Assembly: GCA_900314525.1 (NCBI GenBank)
Contig: OMVN01000005.1
Location: 25,919 to 89,918, forward strand
DNA length: 64,000 nt
Direction of reading: 5' to 3'
From: an uncultured Eubacteriales bacterium
GTDB lineage: Bacteria; Bacillota; Clostridia; Lachnospirales; Lachnospiraceae
The translations under genes were made by a program, and so were the position numbers. The first letter of the stretch is position 1; the number at the start of each line of letters is the position of its first letter. The notes beneath the pieces were generated by a model. The model saw only the letters and a list, made by a program, of their open reading frames with translations, did no database searches and had not been told where the DNA came from. This document shows, in pieces, positions 38,942 to 47,224 of this stretch.

Positions 38942-39580
38942 CTAATCAGAAATTGACAATGCTTTTTCTTTGAGTTCCTTTTGTAGTATATATGCGAGCT
39001 GATCATATTTTACAGGCTTTTTAAGAATTATTTCTACAATTTCCTTATTATGTTCATCTTTAAATACAGAACTATCGCTAGAGGTAATTCCGATAATAAG
39101 CTGGTTTGAACCATTTTTTGTTTTTCGAATTTTTCTTACGAGTTCAGCACCATCTATTCCCTCAGGAAACACATAATCTACAAATACAATATCATACTCA
39201 TTTTCATTATATAATCTGATGGCCTCATCACCTGTGAGGGCTATATCTATATCTATATTAAATCTTTTAAGCATTTCTGAAAGTATATAATTATTTATTT
39301 TACTATCATCAGCAATTAAGACTCTGACATCATTTAGTTTGAAATTAATTTCATAACGTTTATCGTGCAAAATACTGTCACTTGAGGAGATAGACAGATT
39401 GTTAAGTTTTTCCATAATAATGTCGGATAGTTCGCTTATACTTGAAATACATTGTTTCTGTTCAATTGAATAATTAGAATAATCATGTAGTTCCATATTT
39501 TCTTTCTTTAGTGCATTTAGATAATCTTTTATATCCGTTATCTGGTCGGAATATAATATTAAATCTGAATTAATATTCAT
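38942..39580 (-). CDS. Stand-alone response-regulator receiver with N-terminal helical extension
   Basis: 212 residues. The C-terminal REC domain starts about residue 83 with VRVLIADDSKIN; the phosphoacceptor Asp is in IVFVDYVFPEG, Thr/Ser in IGITSSD and the Lys in LKKPVK. The first 80 residues are helical, Ser-rich and without a recognised domain. There is no output domain and no neighbouring kinase. It might be a shuttle or adaptor, or the remnant tail of a hybrid kinase. A good ribosome-binding site (AGGAGA) precedes the ATG. Confidence 0.75.
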   Translation of the reverse strand: MNINSDLILYSDQITDIKDYLNALKKENMELHDYSNYSIEQKQCISSISELSDIIMEKLNNLSISSSDSILHDKRYEINFKLNDVRVLIADDSKINNYILSEMLKRFNIDIDIALTGDEAIRLYNENEYDIVFVDYVFPEGIDGAELVRKIRKTKNGSNQLIIGITSSDSSVFKDEHNKEIVEIILKKPVKYDQLAYILQKELKEKALSISD

Positions 39581-39776
39581 ATGTTTCTCCTAAATGTATT
39601 TGTAATCTAGGTATATAATAACACTATCTATTTTATTTTGCTATTTAAAAGTGAAGATAAATTTGGAATTATATCGACAATATATGACAAAATTCTCAAA
39701 AAAACAGTACAATACTTAATAAATAAGGGCATTTTGCTAATTTTTTTCTAAAAAAATGATTTTTAGTACAAATTCC

Positions 39777-39804
39777 TTGAATTTTTTATCTTTTGTGATA
39801 AACT
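39777..39804 (+). promoter_or_regulatory. Putative promoter of typA
   Basis: TTGAAT at 39777-39782, a 16-base spacer and TAAACT at 39799-39804. The remainder of the 277-base gap before typA is AT-rich, with nothing else that I recognise. Confidence 0.45.
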
Positions 39805-39857
39805 TTAATGCGTGTGCATTTAAATGAAAATTGAAAGATGGAAAGGCTTGGTTTTAA

Positions 39858-41690
39858 ATGAAAATTAAAAGAGAAGATATTAGAAATGTTGCAATAATTG
39901 CCCACGTTGACCACGGCAAGACTACATTGGTAGATCAGCTGCTTAAACAAAGTGGTACATTTAGAGATAACCAGGAAGTTGCAGAGAGAGTTATGGATTC
40001 CAATGCTATAGAAAGAGAAAGAGGAATTACAATTCTTTCAAAGAATACTTCTGTAGATTATAAAGGAACAAAAATTAATATTATAGATACACCAGGGCAT
40101 GCTGATTTTGGTGGAGAAGTTGAGCGTGTACTTAAAATGGTAAATGGTGTTATTCTTGTTGTAGATGCTTTTGAGGGTGCTATGCCTCAGACAAAATTTG
40201 TATTAAGAAAAGCACTTGATCTTGATTTACCTGTAATCGTATGTATTAACAAAATTGACAGACCCGAAGCAAGACCTAATGAAGTCATAGATGAGGTTCT
40301 TGAATTATTTATGGATCTTGATGCTAGTGATGAGCAGCTTGAATGTCCATTTGTATATGCATCTGCTAAATCAGGATACACAATTTTAGAACTTGATGAT
40401 GAACCTAAAAATATGGAGCCATTATTTGAGACTATTGTAAACTATATTCCAGCTCCAGAAGGAGATCCTGATGCTGATACACAGGTTCTTATTAGTACAA
40501 TAGATTACAATGAATATGTTGGAAGAATTGGTGTAGGTAAAGTTGATAACGGAAAATTAAAAGTTAATCAGGAAGTTATGATTGTTAACCACCATGACCC
40601 AGATTATAAGAAGAAAGTAAGAATTAACAAATTATATGAGTTCAACGGACTTGGCAAAGTTGAAGTTGATGAAGCTGCTATTGGTTCAATTGTTGCAATT
40701 TCAGGTATTGCAGACATCCATATTGGAGACACAATCTGCTCAACAGAAAATCCTGTTGCAATTCCATTCCAGAAAATTTCAGAGCCAACAATATCTATGC
40801 AGTTTAATGTAAATGACAGTCCACTTGCTGGAAAAGAAGGAAAGTTTGTAACATCAAGACACTTAAGAGACAGATTGTTCAGAGAATTGAATACTGACGT
40901 TTCTCTCAGAGTTGAAGATACAGAGACAACAGAAAGCTTTAAGGTATCAGGTAGAGGAGAACTTCATTTATCTGTTCTTATAGAAAATATGAGACGTGAA
41001 GGTTATGAATTCGCTGTAAGTAAAGCTGAAGTTTTATATAAAACAGACGAAAATGGCAAAAAGTTAGAGCCAATGGAACTTGCTTATATTGATGTGCCAG
41101 ATGAATTTTCTGGAACAATTATACAGAGACTTAGCGAACGTAAGGGTGAGCTTTTATCAATGTCTACAACAAGTGGTGGAAGTACAAGACTCGAGTTTAA
41201 TATTCCTGCAAGAGGACTTATTGGATACAGAGGTGAATTTATGACTTCTACAAAAGGTAATGGTATAATTAATACAATCTTTAATGGTTATGAGCCATAT
41301 AAGGGAGATATTCAATATAGAAAACAGGGATCAATTATCGCGTTCGAGGCTGGAGAAGCTGTTACTTATGGTCTGTTCAATGCCCAGGAAAGAGGAGTAT
41401 TGTTTATAGGACCAGGAGAAAAAGTTTACTCAGGTATGGTAATAGGACAGCATGGTAAACCAGAGGACGTAGAAGTTAATGTATGTAAGACAAAACATCT
41501 TACAAATACAAGATCTTCAGGAGCTGATGATGCACTTAAACTTTCTCCAAAGAGAATAATGAGTCTTGAACAGTCTCTTGAATTTATAGATTCAGATGAA
41601 TTGTTAGAGGTTACACCAACAAGTCTCAGAATCAGAAAGAAGATTCTTGACCCAACACTTAGAAAGAGAGCTTCTTTCAAAAAGAAATAG
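39858..41690 (+). CDS. typA: Ribosome-associated GTPase TypA/BipA
   Basis: 610-residue translational GTPase that assists 50S assembly and stress responses. G motifs: [15 protein letters not shown], the switch [26 protein letters not shown], and [15 protein letters not shown]-like domains III and V and the specific C-terminal domain ([15 protein letters not shown], then [13 protein letters not shown]) identify BipA among the GTPases. Followed by icd after 64 bases. Confidence 0.96.
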   Translation: MKIKREDIRNVAIIAHVDHGKTTLVDQLLKQSGTFRDNQEVAERVMDSNAIERERGITILSKNTSVDYKGTKINIIDTPGHADFGGEVERVLKMVNGVILVVDAFEGAMPQTKFVLRKALDLDLPVIVCINKIDRPEARPNEVIDEVLELFMDLDASDEQLECPFVYASAKSGYTILELDDEPKNMEPLFETIVNYIPAPEGDPDADTQVLISTIDYNEYVGRIGVGKVDNGKLKVNQEVMIVNHHDPDYKKKVRINKLYEFNGLGKVEVDEAAIGSIVAISGIADIHIGDTICSTENPVAIPFQKISEPTISMQFNVNDSPLAGKEGKFVTSRHLRDRLFRELNTDVSLRVEDTETTESFKVSGRGELHLSVLIENMRREGYEFAVSKAEVLYKTDENGKKLEPMELAYIDVPDEFSGTIIQRLSERKGELLSMSTTSGGSTRLEFNIPARGLIGYRGEFMTSTKGNGIINTIFNGYEPYKGDIQYRKQGSIIAFEAGEAVTYGLFNAQERGVLFIGPGEKVYSGMVIGQHGKPEDVEVNVCKTKHLTNTRSSGADDALKLSPKRIMSLEQSLEFIDSDELLEVTPTSLRIRKKILDPTLRKRASFKKK

Positions 41691-41754
41691 TATAATTTTT
41701 TAAGTATTCCCCCTATAACGGGAAAAAAAAAATATATTTTCAGGAGGTTATACA

Positions 41755-42966
41755 ATGGAAAAGATTAAAATGACAACTCCATTAGTTGAAATGGATGGGG
41801 ATGAGATGACAAGAATTCTCTGGGAAATGATAAAAGATGAATTATTAAATCCTTTTATTGAATTAAATACAGAGTATTATGATCTTGGTCTCGAAAACAG
41901 AAATGCAACAGATGATCAGGTTACTGTAGATTCAGCTAATGCAACAAAGAAGTATAAAGTTGCAGTTAAGTGTGCAACAATTACACCTAATGCAGCAAGA
42001 ATGACAGAATATAATTTAAAGAGTATGTGGAAGAGCCCAAATGGTACAATTAGAGCTATGCTTGATGGTACAGTTTTCCGTGCACCTATTGTTGTAAAAG
42101 GAATAGAACCATGTGTAAAGAACTGGAAAAAACCAATAACTCTTGCAAGACATGCTTATGGTGATGTTTATAAAGCAACTGAAATGAAAATTCCTGGAAA
42201 GGGAAAAGCAGAGCTTGTATTTACAGACGAAAATGGAAATGAGACTAGAGAACTCATTCATGAATTTGCAGGTCCTGGAGTAATTCAGGGACAGCATAAC
42301 CTTTTAGATTCAATTGAAAGTTTTGCAAAGAGTTGTTTTGAATATGCGCTTGCAACAAAACAGGATTTATGGTTTGCTACAAAAGATACAATTTCTAAGA
42401 AATATGATCATACATTTAAGGATGCTTTTGCAGAAATCTTTGAAGCACAGTATAAAGAAAAATTTGAAGAAGCAGGAATTACTTATTTCTATACATTAAT
42501 TGATGATGCAGTTGCTCGTGTAATGAAGGCTGAAGGTGGATTTATCTGGGCATGTAAAAACTATGATGGTGATGTTATGAGTGATATGGTATCATCTGCA
42601 TTTGGTTCACTTGCTATGATGACTTCTGTACTTGTTTCACCTCATGGATATTATGAATATGAGGCAGCTCACGGAACTGTACAGAGACATTATTATAAAC
42701 ACTTAAAGGGTGAAGAAACATCTACAAACTCAGTTGCAACTATCTTTGCATGGACAGGAGCACTTAGAAAAAGAGGAGAGTTAGATGGTAATTCTGATTT
42801 AATGAAATTTGCTGACAATCTTGAAAAGGCATGTTTATCTACAATTGAATCAGGCAAAATGACTAAGGATTTAGCGTTAATAACTTCTATTGAAAACCCA
42901 ACAGTATTAAATAGCGAACAGTTTATTAAAGCAATCAGAGAATCGTTAGAGAAAATATATAACTAA
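41755..42966 (+). CDS. icd: NADP-dependent isocitrate dehydrogenase
   Basis: Oxidative decarboxylation of isocitrate to 2-oxoglutarate. 403 residues of the eukaryote-like NADP-IDH subfamily: [53 protein letters not shown], the metal-binding [12 protein letters not shown] then [11 protein letters not shown], and [24 protein letters not shown] lies ahead. No citrate synthase of the GltA type or aconitase is in the window; the acyltransferase at 45 kb could be related. Confidence 0.95.
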   Translation: MEKIKMTTPLVEMDGDEMTRILWEMIKDELLNPFIELNTEYYDLGLENRNATDDQVTVDSANATKKYKVAVKCATITPNAARMTEYNLKSMWKSPNGTIRAMLDGTVFRAPIVVKGIEPCVKNWKKPITLARHAYGDVYKATEMKIPGKGKAELVFTDENGNETRELIHEFAGPGVIQGQHNLLDSIESFAKSCFEYALATKQDLWFATKDTISKKYDHTFKDAFAEIFEAQYKEKFEEAGITYFYTLIDDAVARVMKAEGGFIWACKNYDGDVMSDMVSSAFGSLAMMTSVLVSPHGYYEYEAAHGTVQRHYYKHLKGEETSTNSVATIFAWTGALRKRGELDGNSDLMKFADNLEKACLSTIESGKMTKDLALITSIENPTVLNSEQFIKAIRESLEKIYN

Positions 42967-42969
42967 AAT

Positions 42970-43584
42970 ATGACAGAGATAAAAAGAGAAGTACTGCCAG
43001 GGCAGATATATAAACATTTTAAAAATAAATATTATCAGATAATTACTGTTGCAAAGCATTCTGAGAACGGTGAAAAACTTGTAATTTACCAGCAACTTTA
43101 TGGTAAATTTGAAGTTTATGCAAGACCATATGATATGTTTACTAGTCTTGTTGACAGGGAAAAGTATCCTGATGTTACTCAGAAATACAGATTTGAATTG
43201 ACAGACAGGAACTCACTAGTTTTGTGTTCCGAAGAAAAAAAAGATATGTTGAAAAAATCAAATTGTATTGAAGAAAATAGTGAAATTGAACTGAAAGCAG
43301 AACAGAATAAAACTATTGATCAAGTTGAATCTCATGAAATAGATTCAGAAGAAGATTTGGAAAGCGTAAATCAGAACTTGCTTAAATTTTTGGATTGTGA
43401 CACGTATGAAGAGAAGAGAAATATATTAATGAGAATGAAAGATGAATTGGATGACAAACTTATTGATGATATTGCTGCTTCTATGGACGTAATAGTTGAA
43501 AAAGGTGATATTGATATGAGATATATTAGTCTGCTTAACTGTATTGACATGATGGCAAAATTTGAAGTAAACAGGTTTAGATAA
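42970..43584 (+). CDS. DUF1653 domain protein with extra C-terminal helical domain
   Basis: 204 residues. The first 70 form the DUF1653 fold (PGQIYKHFKNKYYQIITVAK, LVIYQQLYGKFEVYARPYDMF). An acidic linker (about 90-130) and an unrecognised helical segment (about 130-204) follow, so it is longer than ordinary single-domain members. It begins three bases after the icd stop, with its ribosome-binding site inside icd, and should be co-translated with it. Function unknown. Confidence 0.72.
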   Translation: MTEIKREVLPGQIYKHFKNKYYQIITVAKHSENGEKLVIYQQLYGKFEVYARPYDMFTSLVDREKYPDVTQKYRFELTDRNSLVLCSEEKKDMLKKSNCIEENSEIELKAEQNKTIDQVESHEIDSEEDLESVNQNLLKFLDCDTYEEKRNILMRMKDELDDKLIDDIAASMDVIVEKGDIDMRYISLLNCIDMMAKFEVNRFR

Positions 43585-43588
43585 AAAT

Positions 43589-43630
43589 ATGAGTCGCCTA
43601 TGCCGGATAACCGGTATAGGCGGCTCATTT
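43589..43630. terminator. Bidirectional terminator between convergent genes
   Basis: 18-base arms at 43589-43606 and 43611-43628 (core TCGCCTATGCCGG) with two G-U pairs and an ATAA loop, followed by T-rich sequence on both sides. Confidence 0.9.
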
Positions 43631-43645
43631 AATATTAAACGTAAA

Positions 43646-44587
43646 TTATTTAATTATTGTTCCAACTTTCTGTCTGACTCCAGATTTAGCTTTCTCTAGA
43701 TTTGTAATGACAGCAACTCTGTCTTTACCTGCTTCAACAAAGTTTACACAAGCAGCAACCTTAGGTAGAGTAGTAAGAGGATCAAAAGAATCATTTTCAA
43801 TAAGTTTATTTGCTTCATCAACAGATAATTCTTTTAACTCAGTTTCGTTTCCGTCAGCATCCTTTGATGTTACATAGTCGCTTGATGTTAGAATAAGTAA
43901 TTCATCGGCATTAATCATATCAGCAAGCTTTGCTGCAGTGAAATCCTTTTCTATAATAGCACTTGCGCCTTTAAGTCCCTGTGTCTGATCAAGTACAGGA
44001 ATACCGCCGCCACCTGCTGCAATAACTAACTGATTTGCTGCAATAAGTGCTTTTATAGCATCTATTTCATAAATATCAATAGGCTGAGGAGAAGCGATTA
44101 TTCTTCTGTAACCTTTTCCATTTTCTGTTTCTTCATATGTAACATAATTGCCTTTGTGCTCTTCAATATCAGCTTCTTCTTTTGTCATATATCTTCCGAT
44201 GACCTTTGAAGGATTGTGAAAAGCCTTGTCAAAAGGATCAACTCTAACCTGTGTAATAATAGTAGAAACAGGTTTATAAATTCCTCTGTTAAGCAATTCG
44301 GTTCTGATTGCATTCTGTAAATCGAAACCTATATATCCCTGGCTCATTGCATTACATACTGACATAGGTGCAACTGTGTATTTTGAATCAAGTCTAGCGA
44401 ATTCTGTCATGGCTGTCTGAATCATTCCAACCTGTGGCCCATTACTGTGAGTAATAACAACTTCGTATTTTTCTTCTACAAGATCAGCAATCGCCTTTGC
44501 TGCTTTTTTTACTCTTTCCTGCTGCTTTGGAAATGTATTTCCGAATGCATTACGACCCAATGCAACTACAATTTTTTTGTTTTCCAT
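43646..44587 (-). CDS. arcC: Carbamate kinase
   Basis: 313-residue amino-acid-kinase-fold enzyme converting ADP and carbamoyl phosphate to ATP, ammonia and CO2. VVALGRNAFGN, THSNGPQVGMIQTAM, RVDPFDKAFHNPSKVIG, YRRIIASPQP and VIAAGGGGIPV are diagnostic. No arginine deiminase or ornithine carbamoyltransferase gene is next to it. GGAG precedes the ATG, and a good promoter lies upstream. Confidence 0.95.
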   Translation of the reverse strand: MENKKIVVALGRNAFGNTFPKQQERVKKAAKAIADLVEEKYEVVITHSNGPQVGMIQTAMTEFARLDSKYTVAPMSVCNAMSQGYIGFDLQNAIRTELLNRGIYKPVSTIITQVRVDPFDKAFHNPSKVIGRYMTKEEADIEEHKGNYVTYEETENGKGYRRIIASPQPIDIYEIDAIKALIAANQLVIAAGGGGIPVLDQTQGLKGASAIIEKDFTAAKLADMINADELLILTSSDYVTSKDADGNETELKELSVDEANKLIENDSFDPLTTLPKVAACVNFVEAGKDRVAVITNLEKAKSGVRQKVGTIIK

Positions 44588-44675
44588 AATCTAGTCTCCA
44601 ATCTGAAAGCGATTAATTTATTCACGACTGTCTGCCACGCTTAATACAGACAGATAATAAAAATATTATATTTCT

Positions 44676-44704
44676 ATTATAAATTATTAAAACCAAAAAT
44701 TCAA
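44676..44704 (-). promoter_or_regulatory. Promoter of arcC
   Basis: On the minus strand TTGAAT, a 17-base spacer and TATAAT, about 90 bases upstream of arcC. A CTGTCTG/CAGACAG hairpin lies in the leader near 44626-44655. Confidence 0.6.
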
Positions 44705-44866
44705 GGGCGGATAAATTGTCAGTCAAATTGGAAATATCCATACAAAAGACTGAATAAATGTGCATAACTATGTGGATATTGTGGAAATAGTAAGAAAGTA
44801 GACGAAATGACTAAAAATTATTTAAATTATATTTTATTCCAAAATAGCAAGAATAAGAATAATTAA

Positions 44867-44895
44867 TTGACAAAAATTGGATTATTGTATACAAT
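44867..44895 (+). promoter_or_regulatory. Consensus promoter of the acyltransferase-GntR operon
   Basis: TTGACA at 44867-44872, exactly 17 bases, then TACAAT at 44890-44895. The predicted start site near 44902 falls upstream of the only good ribosome-binding site. Confidence 0.7.
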
Positions 44896-44902
44896 TATAC
44901 AA
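44884..44902 (+). promoter_or_regulatory. Palindromic operator, probable GntR/FCD site
   Basis: Two overlapping dyads: ATTGTATACAAT at 44884-44895, and TTGTATA-N4-TATACAA at 44885-44902. Both carry the TnGTATACnA pattern known for FadR-subfamily GntR proteins and cover the -10 box. The operon encodes such a regulator, so autoregulation is likely. Confidence 0.6.
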
Positions 44903-44934
44903 AAATACAAGAATACCACTTAGAAAGGATAAAT

Positions 44935-44979
44935 ATGACCACGGTCATACAGGTATTGAAATGGATAACAGACCAGTAG
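44935..44979 (+). CDS. Possible 14-codon upstream ORF overlapping the main start
   Basis: ATG 44935 has the best ribosome-binding site in the leader (AGAAAGGA, five to six bases away) but reads only 14 codons (MTTVIQVLKWITDQ) before TAG. It overlaps ATG 44961 of the acyltransferase in another frame. It may be a regulatory upstream ORF, or evidence that the N-terminus is frameshifted. Confidence 0.35.
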   Translation: MTTVIQVLKWITDQ

Positions 44980-46370
44980 TACAAAATAAAAAAACGAATT
45001 TGCTTGAATTAGAGGAACATATTTACCATTTGGTAGATGTTGATAAGCCAAACGTTTATCATAATTTATTTCCATATGAGGAAATACCAAAGATAGCTTT
45101 TAACGACAGAATTGTTCCACATAATATGCCAGAGAACATATGGATTACAGATACTACATTCAGAGATGGACAACAGTCGCGTGCTCCTTATTCAACAGAG
45201 CAAATTGTTAAAATATATGATTATTTAAATAAATTAGGCGGACCGAATGGAATAATCAGACAGAGTGAATTCTTTCTTTATAGCAAGAAGGACAGGGATG
45301 CTGTTTATAAATGTATGGAAAGAGGATATAAATTTCCAGAAATCACAAGCTGGATTAGAGCAAGCAAGAAAGATTTCGAACTTGTAAAAGAAATTGGAAT
45401 GAAAGAGACTGGAATTCTTGTAAGCTGTTCGGATTACCATATATTTTATAAAATGAAGATGACTAGAAAACAGTGTATGGAACATTATCTCAGCGTTGTC
45501 AGAGAATGTTTAGAAACAGGAATTAGTCCAAGATGTCATCTTGAAGATATAACAAGATCTGATATTTACGGATTTGTAATTCCATTTTGTCTTGAACTTA
45601 TGAAATTACAGAATGAATATGGCATTCCAGTAAAAATCAGAGCATGCGATACAATGGGTTATGGAGTTAATTTCTCGGGTGCAGTTATCCCACGTTCAGT
45701 ACAGGGTATTATTTATGGATTAATTTCGAATGCAGGAGTACCATCAGCTCAGCTTGAGTGGCATGGACATAATGATTTTTATAAGGCAGTTACTAACTCA
45801 ACTACTGCATGGATTTATGGTGCAAGTGGAGTAAACTGTTCTTTGTTTGGAATTGGCGAACGTACTGGAAATACACCGCTCGAGGCAATGGTATTTGAAT
45901 ATGCCCAGTTAAAAGGCGGATTAGATGGAATGGATACAACTGTTATTACGGAACTTGCACAGTACTATAAAAAAGAAATAGGATATGATATTCCACCTAG
46001 AACTCCTTTTGTTGGAAGAAACTTCAATGTGACCAGAGCAGGAATTCACGCAGATGGTTTGCTTAAGAATGAAGAAATATATAATATATTTAATACTGAA
46101 AAATTCTTAAGAAGACCTGTGAGAGTTGCGGTATCAAATACTTCAGGACTTGCTGGTGTTGCTCACTGGATTAATGCATATTTTTCTCTTCCAGATGAAA
46201 ATAAGGTTGATAAGAACAGTGAACTTGTAAAAGAAGTAAAAAACTGGGTAGATGAACAGTATGAGAGCGGAAGAATTACTGTTATTACAGATGAAGAACT
46301 TGTACAGGTAATTACAGATGTATGTAACAGACTTGGAATAGGAGAGTTATTACATGGAAACATGGAGTAA
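44961..46370 (+). CDS. DRE-TIM acyltransferase: 2-isopropylmalate / Re-citrate synthase-like
   Basis: Claisen-condensing enzyme of the isopropylmalate synthase family, about 469 residues from ATG 44961. The family motif ITDTTFRDGQQSRAPY is near the N-terminus. SPRCHLEDITRSD, RACDTMGYGVN, the metal-binding EWHGHNDFYKA and the CSLFGIGERTGNTPLEAM motif follow. The allosteric leucine-binding domain of true LeuA is not evident, and no leu genes are adjacent. This Clostridia subgroup includes proteins annotated as LeuA or homocitrate synthase, and the Re-citrate synthase of Clostridium kluyveri belongs to the same broad family. The start is uncertain: the frame is open back to TTG 44877, inside the promoter. 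It overlaps the GntR gene by 17 bases. Confidence 0.75.
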   Translation: MDNRPVVQNKKTNLLELEEHIYHLVDVDKPNVYHNLFPYEEIPKIAFNDRIVPHNMPENIWITDTTFRDGQQSRAPYSTEQIVKIYDYLNKLGGPNGIIRQSEFFLYSKKDRDAVYKCMERGYKFPEITSWIRASKKDFELVKEIGMKETGILVSCSDYHIFYKMKMTRKQCMEHYLSVVRECLETGISPRCHLEDITRSDIYGFVIPFCLELMKLQNEYGIPVKIRACDTMGYGVNFSGAVIPRSVQGIIYGLISNAGVPSAQLEWHGHNDFYKAVTNSTTAWIYGASGVNCSLFGIGERTGNTPLEAMVFEYAQLKGGLDGMDTTVITELAQYYKKEIGYDIPPRTPFVGRNFNVTRAGIHADGLLKNEEIYNIFNTEKFLRRPVRVAVSNTSGLAGVAHWINAYFSLPDENKVDKNSELVKEVKNWVDEQYESGRITVITDEELVQVITDVCNRLGIGELLHGNME

Positions 46371-47025
46371 AGAAAATAGTACAGATAAATATTCTCTCCA
46401 GGGAAGAGTATTTGACAAGTTGAGAGAAGATATACTAAATGGTGTGTACAGTGAAAATGATGTATTAAGAGAAAATACAATAGGCACCGAGCTAGGTGTA
46501 AGTCGCACACCTGTTAGGGAAGCTTTAAGACAGCTGGAATTAGAAGGATTAGTAAAAATAATACCCAATAAGGGAGCATCTGTTGTTGGAATAAGTTCAA
46601 AAGATTTAAAAGATATATATGAAATGAGGGCAAGACTTGAAGGAATGTGTGCCAGATGGGCTGCCAGAAATAAACAGAAAGATGAAATTTCAAAACTTGA
46701 GGAGATATCAGATCTATTCGAGTTTCAGTTTGAAAAAGAGAGATACGAAAAGGTATTAGAACTTGACAACGAATTTCATCAGCAGCTATATAAAATGGCA
46801 GACTCAAAGATGCTATATCATACGATGACAGATTTTCATCATTATCTTGAGAGAATAAGAAAAAAGACATTGTCCTCAAAGAGTAGAGTTACAAAGACAA
46901 TAAAGGAACACCGTGATATATTAGATGCAATAAAGGCTGGAGATGAAGATAGGGCAGAGGCATGTGCATTATTACATATCCAGAATTCAATAAAAAATAT
47001 TGAAGAACACGGGTTGTGGAATTAA
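46354..47025 (+). CDS. GntR-family regulator with FCD ligand domain
   Basis: 223 residues. N-terminal winged helix with ENTIGTELGVSRTPVREAL and LVKIIPNKGASV; C-terminal all-helical FCD domain with the metal or ligand His/Asp set in LELDNEFHQQLY, EHRDILDAI and ALLHIQNSI. Such proteins usually sense organic acids. It overlaps the acyltransferase end by 17 bases, so it is made from the same message and probably controls it through the operator at 44884-44902. Confidence 0.88.
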   Translation: METWSKENSTDKYSLQGRVFDKLREDILNGVYSENDVLRENTIGTELGVSRTPVREALRQLELEGLVKIIPNKGASVVGISSKDLKDIYEMRARLEGMCARWAARNKQKDEISKLEEISDLFEFQFEKERYEKVLELDNEFHQQLYKMADSKMLYHTMTDFHHYLERIRKKTLSSKSRVTKTIKEHRDILDAIKAGDEDRAEACALLHIQNSIKNIEEHGLWN

Positions 47026-47062
47026 AAATTATAAGGCTTAAATTTAATATATTAAGTATATG

Positions 47063-47104
47063 AAAGAAGCATAGATGGTAAATAATTACCATCTATGCTT
47101 CTTT
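47063..47104. terminator. Perfect 19-bp hairpin, terminator
   Basis: Identical 19-base arms at 47063-47081 and 47086-47104 (core GAAGCATAGATGG) with an ATAA loop. The T tract is short, but the position after the GntR stop supports termination, perhaps in both directions. Confidence 0.75.
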
Positions 47105-47116
47105 AAGCTACCACTA

Positions 47117-47224
47117 ATGTCACTAATATTCTATGCGGCAACTTCTGTAATATTAATTGTGATTTTGGGTATTATTTTAATTATTATTTTTCCAGGTTTT
47201 AAGAGAAAACTAAAAGCTAAATAA
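47117..47224 (+). CDS. Possible 35-residue single-helix membrane peptide
   Basis: ATG 47117 to TAA 47224 encodes one hydrophobic helix (VILIVILGIILIIIFPG) and a basic tail (FKRKLKAK). No ribosome-binding site is visible, and a terminator lies just upstream, so expression is doubtful. Its stop abuts the stop of the convergent ABC-F gene. It may be chance or the tail of a lost gene. Confidence 0.22.
   Translation: MSLIFYAATSVILIVILGIILIIIFPGFKRKLKAK

Noticed and set aside
41701-41725. TTCCC/GGGAA inverted repeat between typA and icd as a terminator
   Set aside because: The stem is only five pairs and is followed by A, not T, on the plus strand.
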